64,000 nucleotides of DNA from Sordariomycetes sp. S80-01Y (Eukaryota; Ascomycota; Sordariomycetes). The notes under the pieces were generated by a model, which was given only the letters and a program-made list of their open reading frames with translations, ran no database searches and was not told where the DNA came from. The position numbers were made by a program, and so were the translations under genes. The DNA lies in assembly GCA_037042185.1 (NCBI GenBank), contig JAXQJY010000033.1, forward strand, positions 2,914,001-2,978,000. The letters are read 5' to 3'. Of the stretch, positions 24,248 to 36,400 are shown piece by piece (position 1 is the first letter of the stretch; each line of letters opens with the position of its first letter).

Positions 24248-25057
24248 CTAAAGCTCGCCGGCATCAACACTCCACTCGCTCCAGCCCTTCTCCTCCCCAG
24301 GAAGCTTAATTCCCTCCCACTCCCCCCTTGTGACGTTCTTCCACTCCTCAACAGGAATCCACCCTATGTATGCCCGATCACCAAAGCCACCAATCCAGTA
24401 AACATGCGTGACCACCATGCGAGTCCACTCGCTCTCGTGGATGACATTGCCCGGCAGCCACCACTTTGCATCCTGATGCTTAGAGGTAAAGCAACTGGCT
24501 AGCTTAACTGCATCGACAGGATTGGGCTTGATGGGCTCCAAGTAGCCGATCAGACTGAACCGGGGCAGGTTGGCGGCCGAGTAGGGGACCGGATCGGGCG
24601 TTGAGTTGGCGGGAGTGTTGTAGTCTGGAGAGAGGAAGGGGATGTATTTTGATAGACGGGAGAAGAAGCCAATGCGCTTTGCGGGCGGGTAGGGTGGCGT
24701 CCAACGCATGGAAACCGAAATATTTGACCCGGCTTCGACATTCTTGAAGCTCGTGGCAATCTTGATAGCAAGGATTGTTGGGTTCCCATCATCTTCACAG
24801 TCGGCGATGTAGTCCATCAACCCTACCGGCACGCTGGCCAGGTCCGACGGACGGTGCTCAGCGGTGTCGACGTTGGCGCTGTCAGACGGGAAGATGGTTG
24901 CCAGCTCGCCTAACTTAGACAGAGCGAGAATACGACGGCCCATCACAGCAGATTCGTAGCTTGAGGGTATCTTGCGCGCCAGAGCCTCATTTTCGAAGAG
25001 GGCACCTGGCATTTCAGCGGCGGCAAAGCCCGCGGCGAGGAGTGGCGAGAGTTTCAT
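24248..25057 (-). CDS. CREG-like secreted protein with FMN-binding split-barrel fold
   Basis: Single exon of 269 residues beginning at the ATG complement 25055-25057. Upstream in-frame codons contain no ATG. An N-terminal signal peptide is evident (MKLSPLLAAGFAAAEMPGA). The rest fits the CREG family, a branch of the pyridoxamine 5'-phosphate oxidase-like split barrel: SAVMGRRILALSKLGELATIFP near the start, VGLMDYIADCEDDGNPTILAIKI in the middle, SLIGYLEPI, and the closing GDRAYIGWIPVEEWKNVT. Animal CREG1 is a secreted, lysosome-directed glycoprotein that does not act as an oxidase; fungal members are unstudied as far as I know. Two N-x-T/S sites are visible (NVT, NIS). It is divergent from the DUF4267-like gene. 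Confidence 0.8.
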   Translation of the reverse strand: MKLSPLLAAGFAAAEMPGALFENEALARKIPSSYESAVMGRRILALSKLGELATIFPSDSANVDTAEHRPSDLASVPVGLMDYIADCEDDGNPTILAIKIATSFKNVEAGSNISVSMRWTPPYPPAKRIGFFSRLSKYIPFLSPDYNTPANSTPDPVPYSAANLPRFSLIGYLEPIKPNPVDAVKLASCFTSKHQDAKWWLPGNVIHESEWTRMVVTHVYWIGGFGDRAYIGWIPVEEWKNVTRGEWEGIKLPGEEKGWSEWSVDAGEL

Positions 25058-25797
25058 AACGGCAGTTTCGGGTAGCTTGGTGGGACGTTGTGTGACGCAA
25101 CGAGACTCAAATGGGGACAGCAAGGGAAGTGTCCAAAATGTTTAAGATGAACAGATGTCAATGAGGTATAAAACCCCTCGAAGCGAACAGAAGTGATCAA
25201 GCTCGAGTGGGGTTGGCTGTTCTGGGAGGGAGAGCTTGGCGGTTGGAGTGAAGCAGGTGACCAAATGATGGCGCGAGGACCTCGGTGATTGATAAGATTA
25301 GATCCTGGACCCTCTTTGGCTGATTGGGCTATTGCAACGGTGCAGCGCCGAGGGCAGCCCATCAGCCCACCCTGGACGAATTATCACGCATTCTTGAAAA
25401 CTGAGCCTGCATTTTTGCCCTCAAGCTGAGCCATATTGCTATTCTTTGTATGCAATGAGCCTGAATGGCGCGCCCGGGCCAGGAACCGGCGTCTTCGGAC
25501 TCCGAACAGCGCATGTGAGCTTTGTCATGGAGAAGCAGACTAGACAGATGAGAAGCTCTAGTTACTTCCAGTGGATGAAAGCCACGCTGCAACTTGCATC
25601 TGAAGCTACGTTATCTGCGACATCATTTTTCGTCAGGTCTTACGAGCGACTCTATGGAGCCTAATGTGACCGTAAGCACCAGCCGGGTGAGGCATAGTAA
25701 CTTGCACACATAAGTTAATCGTAGTTTTCATCGTAAAACCGCTTGGTCTCAATCCCCCCAACACGATACCGAGGTTTTCCATAAATTGACGCCCATC
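25058..25797. other. Divergent promoter region, CREG-like and DUF4267-like genes
   Basis: 740 nt between two divergent start codons, so it should hold both promoters. A TATAAAA word at 25168-25174 is on the plus strand, 624 nt from the plus-strand start, and is in the wrong orientation for the CREG-like gene. No gene recognised. Confidence 0.45.
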
Positions 25798-26240
25798 ATG
25801 TCTCGGCAACTCATGTCAGTTGGCTTGCTCGATAATGCCACCTACCTCTTCGGCGGCATGCTTGTCGTCCAAGGCATGGTCGGTCAAGTGAGTCCCAGTA
25901 CAAGTAAGCACAGGACGAGGGGCGACATTCTCGGATGACAGCCAGACTCACGAGCACAGTCGCGAAGCAGTTTGGCCTCAGCGTGCCCACCCCAGCCCAT
26001 GCAGCCTACCTCCCTATCTGGGCCTCCCGCAACATGCTATTCGGCCTCGCCTTCATCATATTCGCATACCAGCGCCAGCGCAAGGCCTCGGGCGTTCTGT
26101 TTCTCCTTGCTGGGTTGATTGGCGGCCCGACTGATTTGTGGTATGTAGCACAGGATGGAGCGGAGAGGGGTATGCTCGTTGCACACGTTGTTGCGTCAGT
26201 TCTCGTAACGACCCTAGGAAGGGCGCTCTGTTTGAGTTAG
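25798..26240 (+). CDS. Small DUF4267-like membrane protein
   Basis: Starts at ATG 25798 (MSRQLMSVGLLDNATYLFGG) and ends at the TAG at 26238-26240. The body has three to four hydrophobic segments with the DUF4267 pattern: a first helix ending in GGMLVVQGMVG, then FGLSVPTPAHAAYLPIWASRN, LFGLAFIIFAYQRQ, and a helix with GGPTDLWYV. One intron is required, but its ends are not certain. Option A is 25888-25970 (GTGAGT donor, CTCAC branch site, GCAG). Option B uses a weaker donor at 25898 or 25904 and acceptor 25941, giving a very short intron but keeping residues (AKQFG) that fit the family better. Product about 115-130 residues. Function unknown. Confidence 0.65.
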
Positions 26241-26984
26241 GGGCTGGGTTGGAGCATTCCAGAGTTGGCTGTTGCTGGGGCGAAGGAAGCACATCGTTCA
26301 CCAGACTTGCGACAGGAACTGGGCGCAGTCCGAAATTTGTGGGCTCACTCAGATAAGTTAGGAGAACGATTGCGCGGAAAGTAAGTATCTTGCACAGAGA
26401 GAGAGAGTCATGGTCAGGCCTTTCGGTCCCAGGCTGCGGCGCCATTGTCTCGCTCTCCAGATCGACGCTGGGGTCTTCGGAAGGTTGGGAATTGAGAATC
26501 GTCTTGTTAGACTAGGGGCGGGCTAGCGCTATGCATTTGGTGCAAAGCACCCGGTCATTGACAATGAAGAGCAGGAATGTTCTTACATGACCATTGGCTA
26601 AGTTCCGTCCTGGAGGTTTCAGATGCCGTTTGAAGTTAAAAGACGCCCAAGAGGAGGTTGAAGTGGGGGATCACGGTTGCCCCGTTGGGGACTTTGTTTA
26701 CCTACGTGGGCTGCCCCGCCCCAACTCGAAGCTCCGCGGGACACCACCGCAACACCGAACTTAAGCTGCCGATCCACCGCGCTGCATCGTCAGGCCTGCA
26801 CCTGCATCACCTCGCATCTCGACTCCTCTTATCTGCCCCTCGTCTCTTTGCCTCAATCTCCAAGTCGCAACCGCGCCGTCACTGGATTCTATTGCTACCT
26901 CGTGCTGAGTAGCTGTGGTCTTGTCATCACTATCCTCAGCCCTCGCTTGGGCGCTGTCCACGCGACGTAAACAAACACGCAATC
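26241..26984. other. Intergenic, upstream of DBF2
   Basis: Contains a short (AG)6 run at 26396-26407 and, from about 26700, a pyrimidine-rich stretch before the DBF2 start that is probably its leader. No gene recognised. Confidence 0.45.
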
Positions 26985-29083
26985 ATGGCTAGCTTCATGT
27001 CCAACTTCTTCCAGAATGGCCGGGACAAGCCCGCTGTGGAGGCATCAGCCCGACCGACGACGCCACACAAACCCAACAGCTTCGTCGAGCCAGCGAGCAC
27101 ACCCCAAGGCAGCCCCAGCAAGAAGACAGTTCCGCCCGGTGCGAATGATCTGTCTTCATACTTTGACGGCATGAGCATCACAAGCGGCAACACAGCAGCC
27201 GGCGATGTCCCTGTCAAGCTGGCCCGGCCCCAAAGCGTCGTCACAACTCCGTTGTCGCCGGGCAAGACCAACAAGGGCAACCCCCTCGACGAAGCGAGTC
27301 CCAACGTTGATGAGAGCGTCATCCACCAACGACCAGCGTCACCGACCAAGAAACAGCACGGCCAAGAGAACACACCACCTGAATCGAGACCAGGCGGCAC
27401 AGATTCCCCGATCCAGCGCAGCCATGCTGCCGTGACCCGACAACAGCTCTACGAGTCTCAACGGCCGACAACGCCAGCGGCTAAGAAGTTCAACACCAAT
27501 AGAGGCCTGACAGCCGAGGAACGGGAGATTCTGCAGAAACCTGGTGTGAAGAGAATGACGAATGTCACTCAGTTATGTGAGCGAGACCCATGCACCTTGT
27601 TCATAACCATCGCTAACTGCCCAAGACTTCCTCGACTACTACTTTGACCTTCTCACATACGTCGGCTCACGCCAGAACCGCCTTGCAGCGTTCAAGTCCG
27701 AGTACCCCCCACCGCCCGAGACAGAGGAGCAGACCTTCAATCAAATGTGGACCAAATATACTGGCCGAGAACGAGCGAACCTTCGAAAGCGACGAGTACG
27801 ACTTCGCCACGGCGACTTCCAGATTCTCACACAAGTCGGTCAAGGCGGATACGGACAAGTCTTTTTGGCCCAGAAGAAGGATACACGTGAAGTGTGTGCC
27901 TTGAAGGTGATGAGCAAGAAGTTGCTCTTCAAGCTGGATGAGGTTCGTCATGTCCTCACCGAGCGAGACATCCTCACAACGGCACAGAGTGAGTGGCTCG
28001 TCAGGCTACTCTACTCATTCCAAGATGACAAGAGTATCTATCTTGCCATGGAATACGTGCCTGGTGGCGACTTCCGCACCCTTCTTAACAACACAGGGGT
28101 GCTGTCAAACCGCCATGCCCGCTTCTACATTGCTGAGATGTTTTGTTGCGTCAATGCCCTGCATGAGCTCGGCTACATCCATCGTGATTTGAAGCCGGAG
28201 AACTTCCTCGTCGACTCGACAGGCCACGTCAAATTGACCGACTTTGGTCTGGCAGCTGGCGTGCTTGCTCCTTCCAAGATCGAGTCTATGCGCGTGAAGC
28301 TTGAGAAGGCTTCGGAGACGAACGTTCCCTTCGGGAAACCCATGGCTGATCGAACTGTTGCTGAGCGACGTGAGAGCTACCGTAACATGCGTGAAAACGA
28401 CGTCAACTACGCCAAGTCGATCGTGGGCTCGCCTGACTACATGGCTCCCGAAGTCCTACGTGGCGAGGAGTACGACTACACAGTCGATTACTGGAGCTTG
28501 GGATGTATGCTATTCGAGGCTTTGACGGGTTTCCCGCCCTTCGCAGGCGCCAGCCCTGATGAGACGTGGCGCAACTTGAAGCATTGGAAGGAAGTTCTCA
28601 AGCGCCCTGTTTGGGAGGATCCGAACTACTTCCTCAGCAACCGCACATGGAACTTCATCACAACGTGAGACCACCCACCCTATCTTCACTTAGAATGCAT
28701 ACTGACTTCTTAGTGCTATCAACTCTCGCAGCCGCCGCTTCTCCAACATTCAAGACATCTACTCTCACCCCTACTTCGCTGAAGTGGATTGGTCTACCCT
28801 CCGCCAAACCCGCGCCCCCTTCGTCCCTGAGCTTGACTCCGAGACCGACGCGGGCTACTTCGACGACTTCTCCAACGAAGCGGACATGGCCAAGTACAAA
28901 GAAGTCCACGACAAGCAGCAAGCGCTCGAGACGATGGCTGATCGTGAGGAGGAGATGAGCAAGGCGCTCTTCGTGGGCTTCACGTTCCGTCATCGAAAGC
29001 CGGCGACGGAGGACGGTGTTAGCCCGAGAAAGAGAATCAACACTGGGAAGGACGACGGCGACACTTTTGGGACGATGCTCTAG
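26985..29083 (+). CDS. DBF2: NDR/LATS-family kinase Dbf2 (SidB), mitotic exit/septation
   Basis: Three exons: 26985-27576, 27626-28664, 28714-29083. Both introns are 49 nt, with GCTAAC or ACTGAC branch sites. The product is 666 residues. A Ser/Pro-rich N-terminus leads to the Mob1-binding segment (LTAEEREILQKPGVKR, then YFLDYYFDLLTYVGSRQNR). The kinase domain begins near 263 with VGQGGYGQVF, Lys291, HRDLKPEN with Asp385, and DFG at Asp404, followed by the long NDR insert and SIVGSPDYMAPEVL. The C-terminal extension ends with the hydrophobic motif FVGFTF, whose Thr is the site phosphorylated by the upstream kinase in this family. Dbf2 with Mob1 drives mitotic exit and septum formation at spindle pole bodies and the division site. 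Confidence 0.95.
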
Positions 29084-30052
29084 AGCGAGCAGAAGAGTCC
29101 CGAGAGGAGGTGCTTGAAGGCAATCGCGGGGAGGCAGGTATGGCGTTGAGCGTCAATCTGCCTTCTTCGCCTGTCTATGAAACACAGTTCATTTCTTGTA
29201 GCTGGAAGATTGGCTTGACTCCTGAGTCTGTTCTTTCTCTTTTTGCATTTACACGTATTGCTCAGGAGTTCGGAGGCTGGTGCACGGGCATGTTGCAAGC
29301 TGGGCATAATGGCAGTAGACATACTTGTAGGACACTGTAGGAGTCAGGGTAGACATAAACGAGAGAGCATGATTCGATTGACACCCCGGCAGCCAGAGCC
29401 CACGTCCCCGGCTGGCATCGTTGCTCGTCCTCTCTTAGTCAAAGCGTCAATCGGGCAGGTTTCCGTCCTGCCGCGGATGTCAACGTCAACACGGCGCTCG
29501 GTCAAGGGGGGTTAGAAAAAGGTGCAAACACACGGATGGCAAAGGAACAGGGAGTACTTTAAAAACTTGTCATGCGCGACATATATATTCCCAAGTAATC
29601 AAAATGACGCAGGCTCTAAAACACTCAACTACCGCGAGAGGGTGTCGCCTGTCTCGTCCGCCCGTTGTGCAAAACCAGCCATCCCGTACCATGAACTCAT
29701 TGTAGATAGCAAGACCGTAAGACTCCCGAGATAACAAGAAAGATTCGCAGAAGCGCCCGAAACCAGCCAGCCCGTTCTATGGCGCTCCTTCTCCGGTATC
29801 AAGTGGTATCAGATTGTGATAGCCTGGTCTCTAAAAGGAGACCAGAGCTCAGATTGCCTCCCCGTCGATTCCTCCAGCCCCAATTCATGAAAGTCTGAGA
29901 ATCGCGAAACGGTCCTCCAACTGCGCCGCAACTCCTCATTAAATCCTCCAGCTGCCACCCAATGGTGCAGTGCTTTGAATATACATTCGTTGGGAAACCG
30001 TCGAACCCAAAACTTAGATCATTCGTATCATAAACGCAAGATTTGAAGACGA
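29084..30052. other. Convergent 3' region between DBF2 and areA
   Basis: Nearly 1 kb between stop codons of convergent genes, AT-richer than the surroundings, with likely 3' untranslated regions of both. No gene or RNA recognised. Confidence 0.5.
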
Positions 30053-33000
30053 TCAAAGAGACATGGTGAGCCACTCCCACTCCTGAGGGCCAGTTGTCCC
30101 ACTGGGACCCATCATGGGCTTCTGCTGGCCTCCCATCTGCACCATGTTCGTTCCTCCCATCATTGGTCGCTGCTGGCCCATATGGAAACTACCTGGCATC
30201 ATACCACCGGGCATGATTGGCATCTGCGTAGTCGATAGTCGTTGCGCCTCGCCAGGCGACCCTGTCGAGGTCGTTGGGCTATCGAGTTCCATGCTAGACG
30301 GAACCTCAGCGTTGCCCGTCTTACTATGCCGTCGCTGACGTTTCGAAGTCGTCCCGTTTCTTGAGATAGCGGATGCACCAGGCCCTGGGGCCGTCTTAGG
30401 TGGTGCGGCTGCTATGGGGACAACTCCTTTCCCACCCATAACCCCAGTCGATGAGGCATTGCTGCCAAAATGGCTGTTCGGGGTGCTGCCGGCAGTCTGT
30501 CCACCTCCAGAAGCTCCACCGGCGCTGGCTGGGCTCTCGCCATCGTTAATGCTGCTCGCGCGAACAGCCGACGGAGGCGTAGCTGCCTGCTGGTTATTGT
30601 TGTTCACAGTGTTGTTTGAGCTGCTGCTGATATTGTTCGCCTTAACCTCTTTGGCGGCGTTGGCAGCAATTGACAAGCTCGAATTTTTGCGCGACGCAGC
30701 AGCAGACGCATTCTTCTTGGACCTCGTGCTCGTTCCTCCGACAGGCACGTTTGCACCAGATCCCCGGTTCCGCTTCTTGATTACATCCGTCTTCAACGAA
30801 AGAGGTCGCACAACGCCATGCAACTTGAGGAACAGCCCACAAGCGTTACACAGTGGCTGACCTTCGGGGTTTCTCCTCCACAACGGCGTGGTCTGTGTGA
30901 AACAATTGGTGCAGGTCGTTGGGCCGTTTCCATCGCCGTTCCCAGCACCCTGCAAGTTCGTGCTCGAGTTCTGCTTCGACATTGAAGGCGATGATGGACG
31001 ACTAGGCGCAACAGACGAGAAGCCAGACATGGTTCCGGGCCCACCTCTGGGTGAATTTGGTAGCGACTGTGCCAGATGCTCAAATCCATTTTGCTGCGTC
31101 ATGTGCGGTGTCGACGCGTTGCGCGGGATCTTCTGCTGGTGGCTGCTCCCGCCACGGAATGACTGCGATTGCGAGCGCTCAAGCCCATTGCCTTCCCAAT
31201 CACCATTGTCAACGTAATCGGTAGTCGCGCCTCCAATCATGACCTGCTTCCTCGGAGGCCCACCGGGGAATCGCGCAGCCTGCGTGCTGAACTGTCCGGG
31301 TAGCGAGGCATCCCAGCCCATCGAGTGGGACTCGTCAACACTGCCGAAGTCGTCGTTTATGCTGAGGTTTCGGTCGGCAAAAGCGTTGTTGTCCTCGTCG
31401 TCGGAGTCGGCGCCGAATGAAAACATGTTCTCGTTCGACATGGAAACACCAGGAGACGTGATACCGTTGTTGGCTTGGAAGACCTGAGATGGGTCGATGT
31501 GGCCGAAGGAGTTGGGCGCCGTGCTGTAGGCGGAGGCGGACTCAGAGCCGGTGGAGGCCGAAAACATGGCGTTGCCGCCGTTGCTGTTGTTCTGGCCGTT
31601 GTTGTAAATGAATTGCTGGCCAATCTGATTGCCCATGTTAGGACGGAAGCCTTGGGACCGGTTGTTGCGCATATCTTGCGATCCGAAGTAAAACCCATCG
31701 TTATCAGGGAGTGGGTGCGGTGTCGAGACGGTGGACTGATAAGCAGATCCTGGGGGAGAATAAAGATCTGTATTGTTCAGTGAGGAAGAGGGGACCGAGT
31801 TGCCTTGGTAAGCGTTCGAAAATGGCCCGTTGGAGACCATGGGCGAGGTGCCGGGGGAAAAGTAGTTCTGCTGGAAGGGGCCAGCAGAGTTGATGATGGG
31901 GTCATTATCCATGAAGGTGTCGATGTTGAAGGGCACACCCTGCTGATTAGAGTGTTGCTGCATATTGACCTGACCGCTGGTGTCAAGAGAGTAGTCATTC
32001 AGGTCGACGTCAGGCTCAAGCTCGTGAGCATTCGACGTGTTGCTGTTAACTGCGAGAACATGGGGAGAGAAGTCTGCGGGACGCTTTCGAGTCTAGGTAG
32101 GCAAGCCAGGTCAGCATGCGGGACACGCTAAAGCGGCATGAACGGGAGGTTTGGGGGAGTCGCTCTGCGCGCGCGATGTGGCAATGGAGAGACCGATGGT
32201 TGGTGGTTCCATTGACAATAAAACGGGGGCACAGTGGGCGTGGGGGGCTGAGGCAGGGAACCAGGCATGCAGAGACCGGGGTCGCTGCTAGAGGTAGGGT
32301 GGGACAGAGTGAACAGAGAATGACAAAAACTCACCCGTCGTTCATCAATGCTCGTTTTGCGTTGATGACGCTTGATGTAGTTGAACTCGGGGTTCTGGTG
32401 ATGTTCAGGCACCGACTGTGGGACGAACTGCTGCTGGTTCTGCGTTTGCTCAGCGTGAGCGTGAGCCTGGTCCTTGTAGGATTTGATCGGAATCCCCGTC
32501 GGCTTCTGAAATTCGGCGGTCTTAGTAGACGGCTGAGGAGACAACGAGATGCCGGCCGGCGTCGCCGCATTCTCGGAGAAGATGAAGTCGTCAATGTTCA
32601 TCGCATCCGGGTTGTTACTGTGCTGCTGTGCCATTTGCTCGGACGACTTGCGCAGCTGGGCGATACCGCTAGGCGCATTTTGAAGAGGCGGACGAACGGA
32701 CCTGTGTCAACCGTCAGCACTGATTCTTCCACGTTGCGAATCATCCTACTTTTTCTGCTGCATTTGCTCCTTGCGCTTGCGCATTCCTACGCCCATCATC
32801 CGCCATGTCAAGTTCTCCATGCGATCTTGGTTCGGGATGTTCTGCTTCGTCTTTGCGAAGAATTTCCACATCTGGGTCGCGAGAGGGTCATTTTGCTGCA
32901 TTTCCTCCGCGGTCTCATTGTTGCCACCGTTGGCGTTCTGGAGGAGAGGGAACAGAGCCGGCCCAAGAAGCTTGCTGCTGGCCGCGTTGTCGGTTGCATC

Positions 33001-33147
33001 GATCGCTTGAAGAGTCTCTTTGAATCTCTGGGGATCCTCGCGGCCGGGCCTCCTGGGGAAGCGCCAGTCGTGTTCTGTTGGGGTGGGAGCCATTGTGAAG
33101 GCCGGGCTGGCAGTGACCGACGGCGTGACGGTCCCGACAGCGGCCAT
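30053..33147 (-). CDS. areA: Major nitrogen regulator AreA/NIT2 (GATA factor)
   Basis: Three exons: 33147-32750, 32701-32335, 32092-30053; introns of 48 nt and 242 nt. The product is 934 residues. The N-terminus has the AreA-specific DUF1752 region: DWRFPRRPG and [13 protein letters not shown]...[12 protein letters not shown]. The second junction gives [15 protein letters not shown], a conserved AreA stretch. The single C-x2-C-x17-C-x2-C GATA finger (about residues 649-673: [20 protein letters not shown]...[12 protein letters not shown]) is followed by the basic [18 protein letters not shown]. The very C-terminus, EWEWLTMSL, matches the segment that binds the repressor Nmr. AreA/NIT2 activates genes for secondary nitrogen sources when ammonium and glutamine are scarce. 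Both Asn/Gln/Ser-rich regions are expected disordered activation regions. Confidence 0.96.
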
Positions 33148-33265
33148 ATACTATTCGGAAGTCGTCGACGGTGTGGAATTGTGCTGGTCGCGCGACGTAA
33201 TGTTTCAAAGCGGGGAGTGGTTGAAATAGAGTTGACTTTGACTTCACCCTCTGCGCTGGCCTTGT

Positions 33266-33290
33266 ACTCGACTCGACTCGACTCGACTCG
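33266..33290. repeat. (ACTCG)5 pentanucleotide repeat
   Basis: Five perfect consecutive ACTCG units, 119-143 nt before the areA start codon and probably inside its leader or core promoter. Pentanucleotide tracts are prone to length change. Confidence 0.85.
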
Positions 33291-33472
33291 GGATCAGGAT
33301 CGGGAGCTGTCGGTCGCAGGTGGGCTGGAGACTAAAATGACGAGTCCGTTTACCGGGGAGGTAATTTTGGGATTCGTGAGGATTTGGTGGGGATGTCGCA
33401 GAAGTTGTCGCTGAGTAAATCTGGGTGTTGAGGGTATCTTGAAAGTTGACATGGACGATGAGGGGGCAAGAG

Positions 33473-33478
33473 GATAAG
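33473..33478 (+). promoter_or_regulatory. GATAAG site upstream of areA
   Basis: A consensus HGATAR site (GGATAAG) lies about 325 nt before the areA start, and a second GATA in the other orientation is near 33433. GATA factors including AreA bind such sites, so autoregulation is possible. Single sites occur often by chance. Confidence 0.25.
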
Positions 33479-36400
33479 TTCGTCAGCTGCGTAAGAAGAG
33501 ACTCGGGAGGGCAAGAAGCAGCAACAGCCGACCAGATCCAATGGTGTTGGAGAAAGAGTCAATTGCTGGGTTGGTCTTTCCATTCCGACGTCGCTAGTGG
33601 ACATGCTGCCTGTAAGTCCGGCCGAAGCAGGGACAGCTGGCCAATTGGGCACCAGAAGTGGGGTCTCTTTCTTCAGCCGAACCAAGAGTGGGGGTGCCAT
33701 TTGCAGCCTGCATCGCCAGTGCCAGTCAAACTGAGTACTTGAGGTCCCTGGAGGGGCAATGATGTCGTCGTGCTCGAAATCCACCATCCAGGACCACTAC
33801 CATGACGCCTAAGTCAACGATCGGCAGTCGAGTCAAGAGCAAACGATGGCTGCGAATACGGTTCGATGGTCGGCAACGAGCAAGTGACTATGGATGCAAT
33901 CGCTGACTCTCTGCCACCACAACTTGAAGACCCTGCAGCATCACCCGTGCCACCGCAACCGCCGAGGTTGACGTTCCAGGCCGGTAAAAACCCTCATCGC
34001 CAGCTTCTATTGAGGCCTGGGCGTGCGACGTCGCCGACGGCAACGACCCACCCGGGATGGGAGCAGAATGCTCGACTCGCCGCTAGTCGCTCAGATCCCA
34101 GCCTTGCCTCTGCCCCATCAACCACCACATGCGTGCCTATGAGGGAGTTTGTCGCAGGACGCTCCCCTAAAGCTTCAGCAGCGAACAACAGCCGCCCCGT
34201 GTTCATAGTTACGATGCCAAGTCGGGATATCGCTCTTCAGAGGTCCAGGAGCTTCCGGCTGGCTTACCCTCCTTACCACATGGGTATCCAGATTGTTCGG
34301 AACTAATACCTCACATTAGTCGCCCACACCAGTACTGCTCCGATGCAAGGCAGCGCGCTCGGGTCACTGCCGTCGATATAACGCTGGGTAGTGTGTTCGG
34401 AGCATGTCCTTCAAATATCTCACCTCTTCGGATAGCGGGACGACAACGTGGTCTGTGTCATCTCTGATGCTGCAGCACATCCCTCCTTGTCGGTAGATGT
34501 CGGTGGCTTACTGGAATCGACATCCGATCTCGGCCGCTACACAAGCTTCCTTCCAAGAGCCCATCCAACGGTGAATGCGCCTGTCCTCACACAAACCAAG
34601 AGAGGGGAAATAGTTGTCACTCACTTCCAGCGACGGATGTCACGCTTCTTGGCCATCCCACGCGCCCAGGACGTCCTTCCAGTTTGACCTGGAGCGAAAC
34701 GCCGCGAGGCTGCCTTGGGAGCAATAGTAGCTGACGCCCCGCACAAAGCACAGGCGTTCGTCAAGTTTATTCGCTAGTTTGGAGACCTCCCGGGTTTCCA
34801 TTAGGAGAATCCATCAAGTATTTTGTCGCTGACGCTCTCGAAGCACTGTAGGGGGTCTCGGGCCCATGTCCGCTTCTGCAGCCTCAAAACGAAATGCAAC
34901 CCACCGCACTACCACCAACCCGCATTTAGAACAGGGTCTTCTACCAAGCCACTTCGGAGGAGGTTAAGTGTTGCCCTGATGCACTGTCAAGCTGGCCATG
35001 TGCCTGAATGATCGAAAAACATTTCTGATCGTCGATGCTCTGGGCAGGATCCCCCGACCAGCCCTCACGAGCCCGCCTAATTGCCATCTCGAGCACTGTC
35101 CCGTGGAGTGTCGAACAGCCATGTCACGGGCCACAGTGAGCACCTGCATAAAGCAGCACGTTGACCCCCACACGAACAGCCACCGACCACACATGAGAAC
35201 TTGCCAGGCTTGCCAGGGTCGACCGCCGGCGGGAGGCCAGGTTAGGCTTGTTCTCTGCCTATCCCACAGAAGCGCGAAACGAGACTTATTCAGTCCATCA
35301 ACCGGAACACTGTCCTCCGCTTGTCTCACATAGACAGTGACATAGCATCGCGCGGGGAGGGGCCTTGCGAGTCAGGTGCTAATGTCCTGGGCATTCCACC
35401 CGACCGAGTACTTGAGGCTCGGCGAATGGCAGGACCCTTATGAGGGAACCCACTGAACAAGAATGGGGTTACGTTGGCGGTGCCAGACACGGCGCATGGA
35501 ATCACCCGGGACGCGTCCACCATCTAATTAGGTAGCCTCGCTGCCTCGCCGCGTCTGCTCCGTACGAGGTGCCATGGGAACAGTCGCCAAGGCCAACAAC
35601 ATTCACTCCCAACAAAGCTCGGTGAAGGACTCCGGAGGGCGGAGCTGAACAGCGGCAAACGACACAGCCCTGACCGACCGTCGCAACATCCGTACCAAGA
35701 TGTGTAGAGCTTGAACGCATTGCATCCAAGCGTGGGTTCTGGCCGCTTTTGCTTCCCGTCAGCTCGACGCCAATACGAGCAAGGAGTCGGGACCTGGGAG
35801 TAACTTTTGACTCAGGTACAGTAGGCGAGCCGAGCATCCTCTAGTCTCGGTCGCAGTGCCAGGGAGCTGCGATGCCTTTTAATAATTACCATTTCTACTA
35901 GGGCCTGCTGAACGGGCGCAAACATGGCGCTGCGAAACTCAATGGCTCAACGGCGTTGTCTTGGCCAGAAAACACGGCGCTAGCATGGGCTCAGCACGGA
36001 ACCAAGAGGGTCCCCTTCCTGGCGCGTCCCACCCGGCCGGTTGTCAAAGAAGAGGCTAGGAGTCTCGTCGGCGAGTCCTGCGCGAGGAGAAGGCCGCGAC
36101 GGGGATGAGAAGCAGACTGTTTGCCGGCCGCATCCTTGCGACTGGATGATGCCGGCGTCTCGCACGCTGTTCTAGGCCTGCCAGTTGCTGGCTGCCGTGC
36201 GGCTTCGCATCGCGTAGAGGTGGGTGACAGAATGTCTCAGGCGCCACTGCCCATGCGAGCATGTGATCCCGCGGCGGGATGCTTGGCGGCACATGGCGAT
36301 GAGATGAGATCCAACATCCTGACCCGATGACTTGTGCATCGACAAACGGTTTTCGTAAATTGCAGGCGTCTCTCAACCTTCTATGGTTGCATTTGGAGAC

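Noticed and set aside
32116-33414. 432-codon open frame, plus strand
   Set aside because: It runs antisense through areA exons 1 and 2 and its introns. The areA reading has strong family motifs; the antisense product has none.
33866-34306. 146-codon frame, plus strand, upstream of areA
   Set aside because: Pro/Ala/Ser-rich with no motif; could be chance in a GC-moderate intergenic region.
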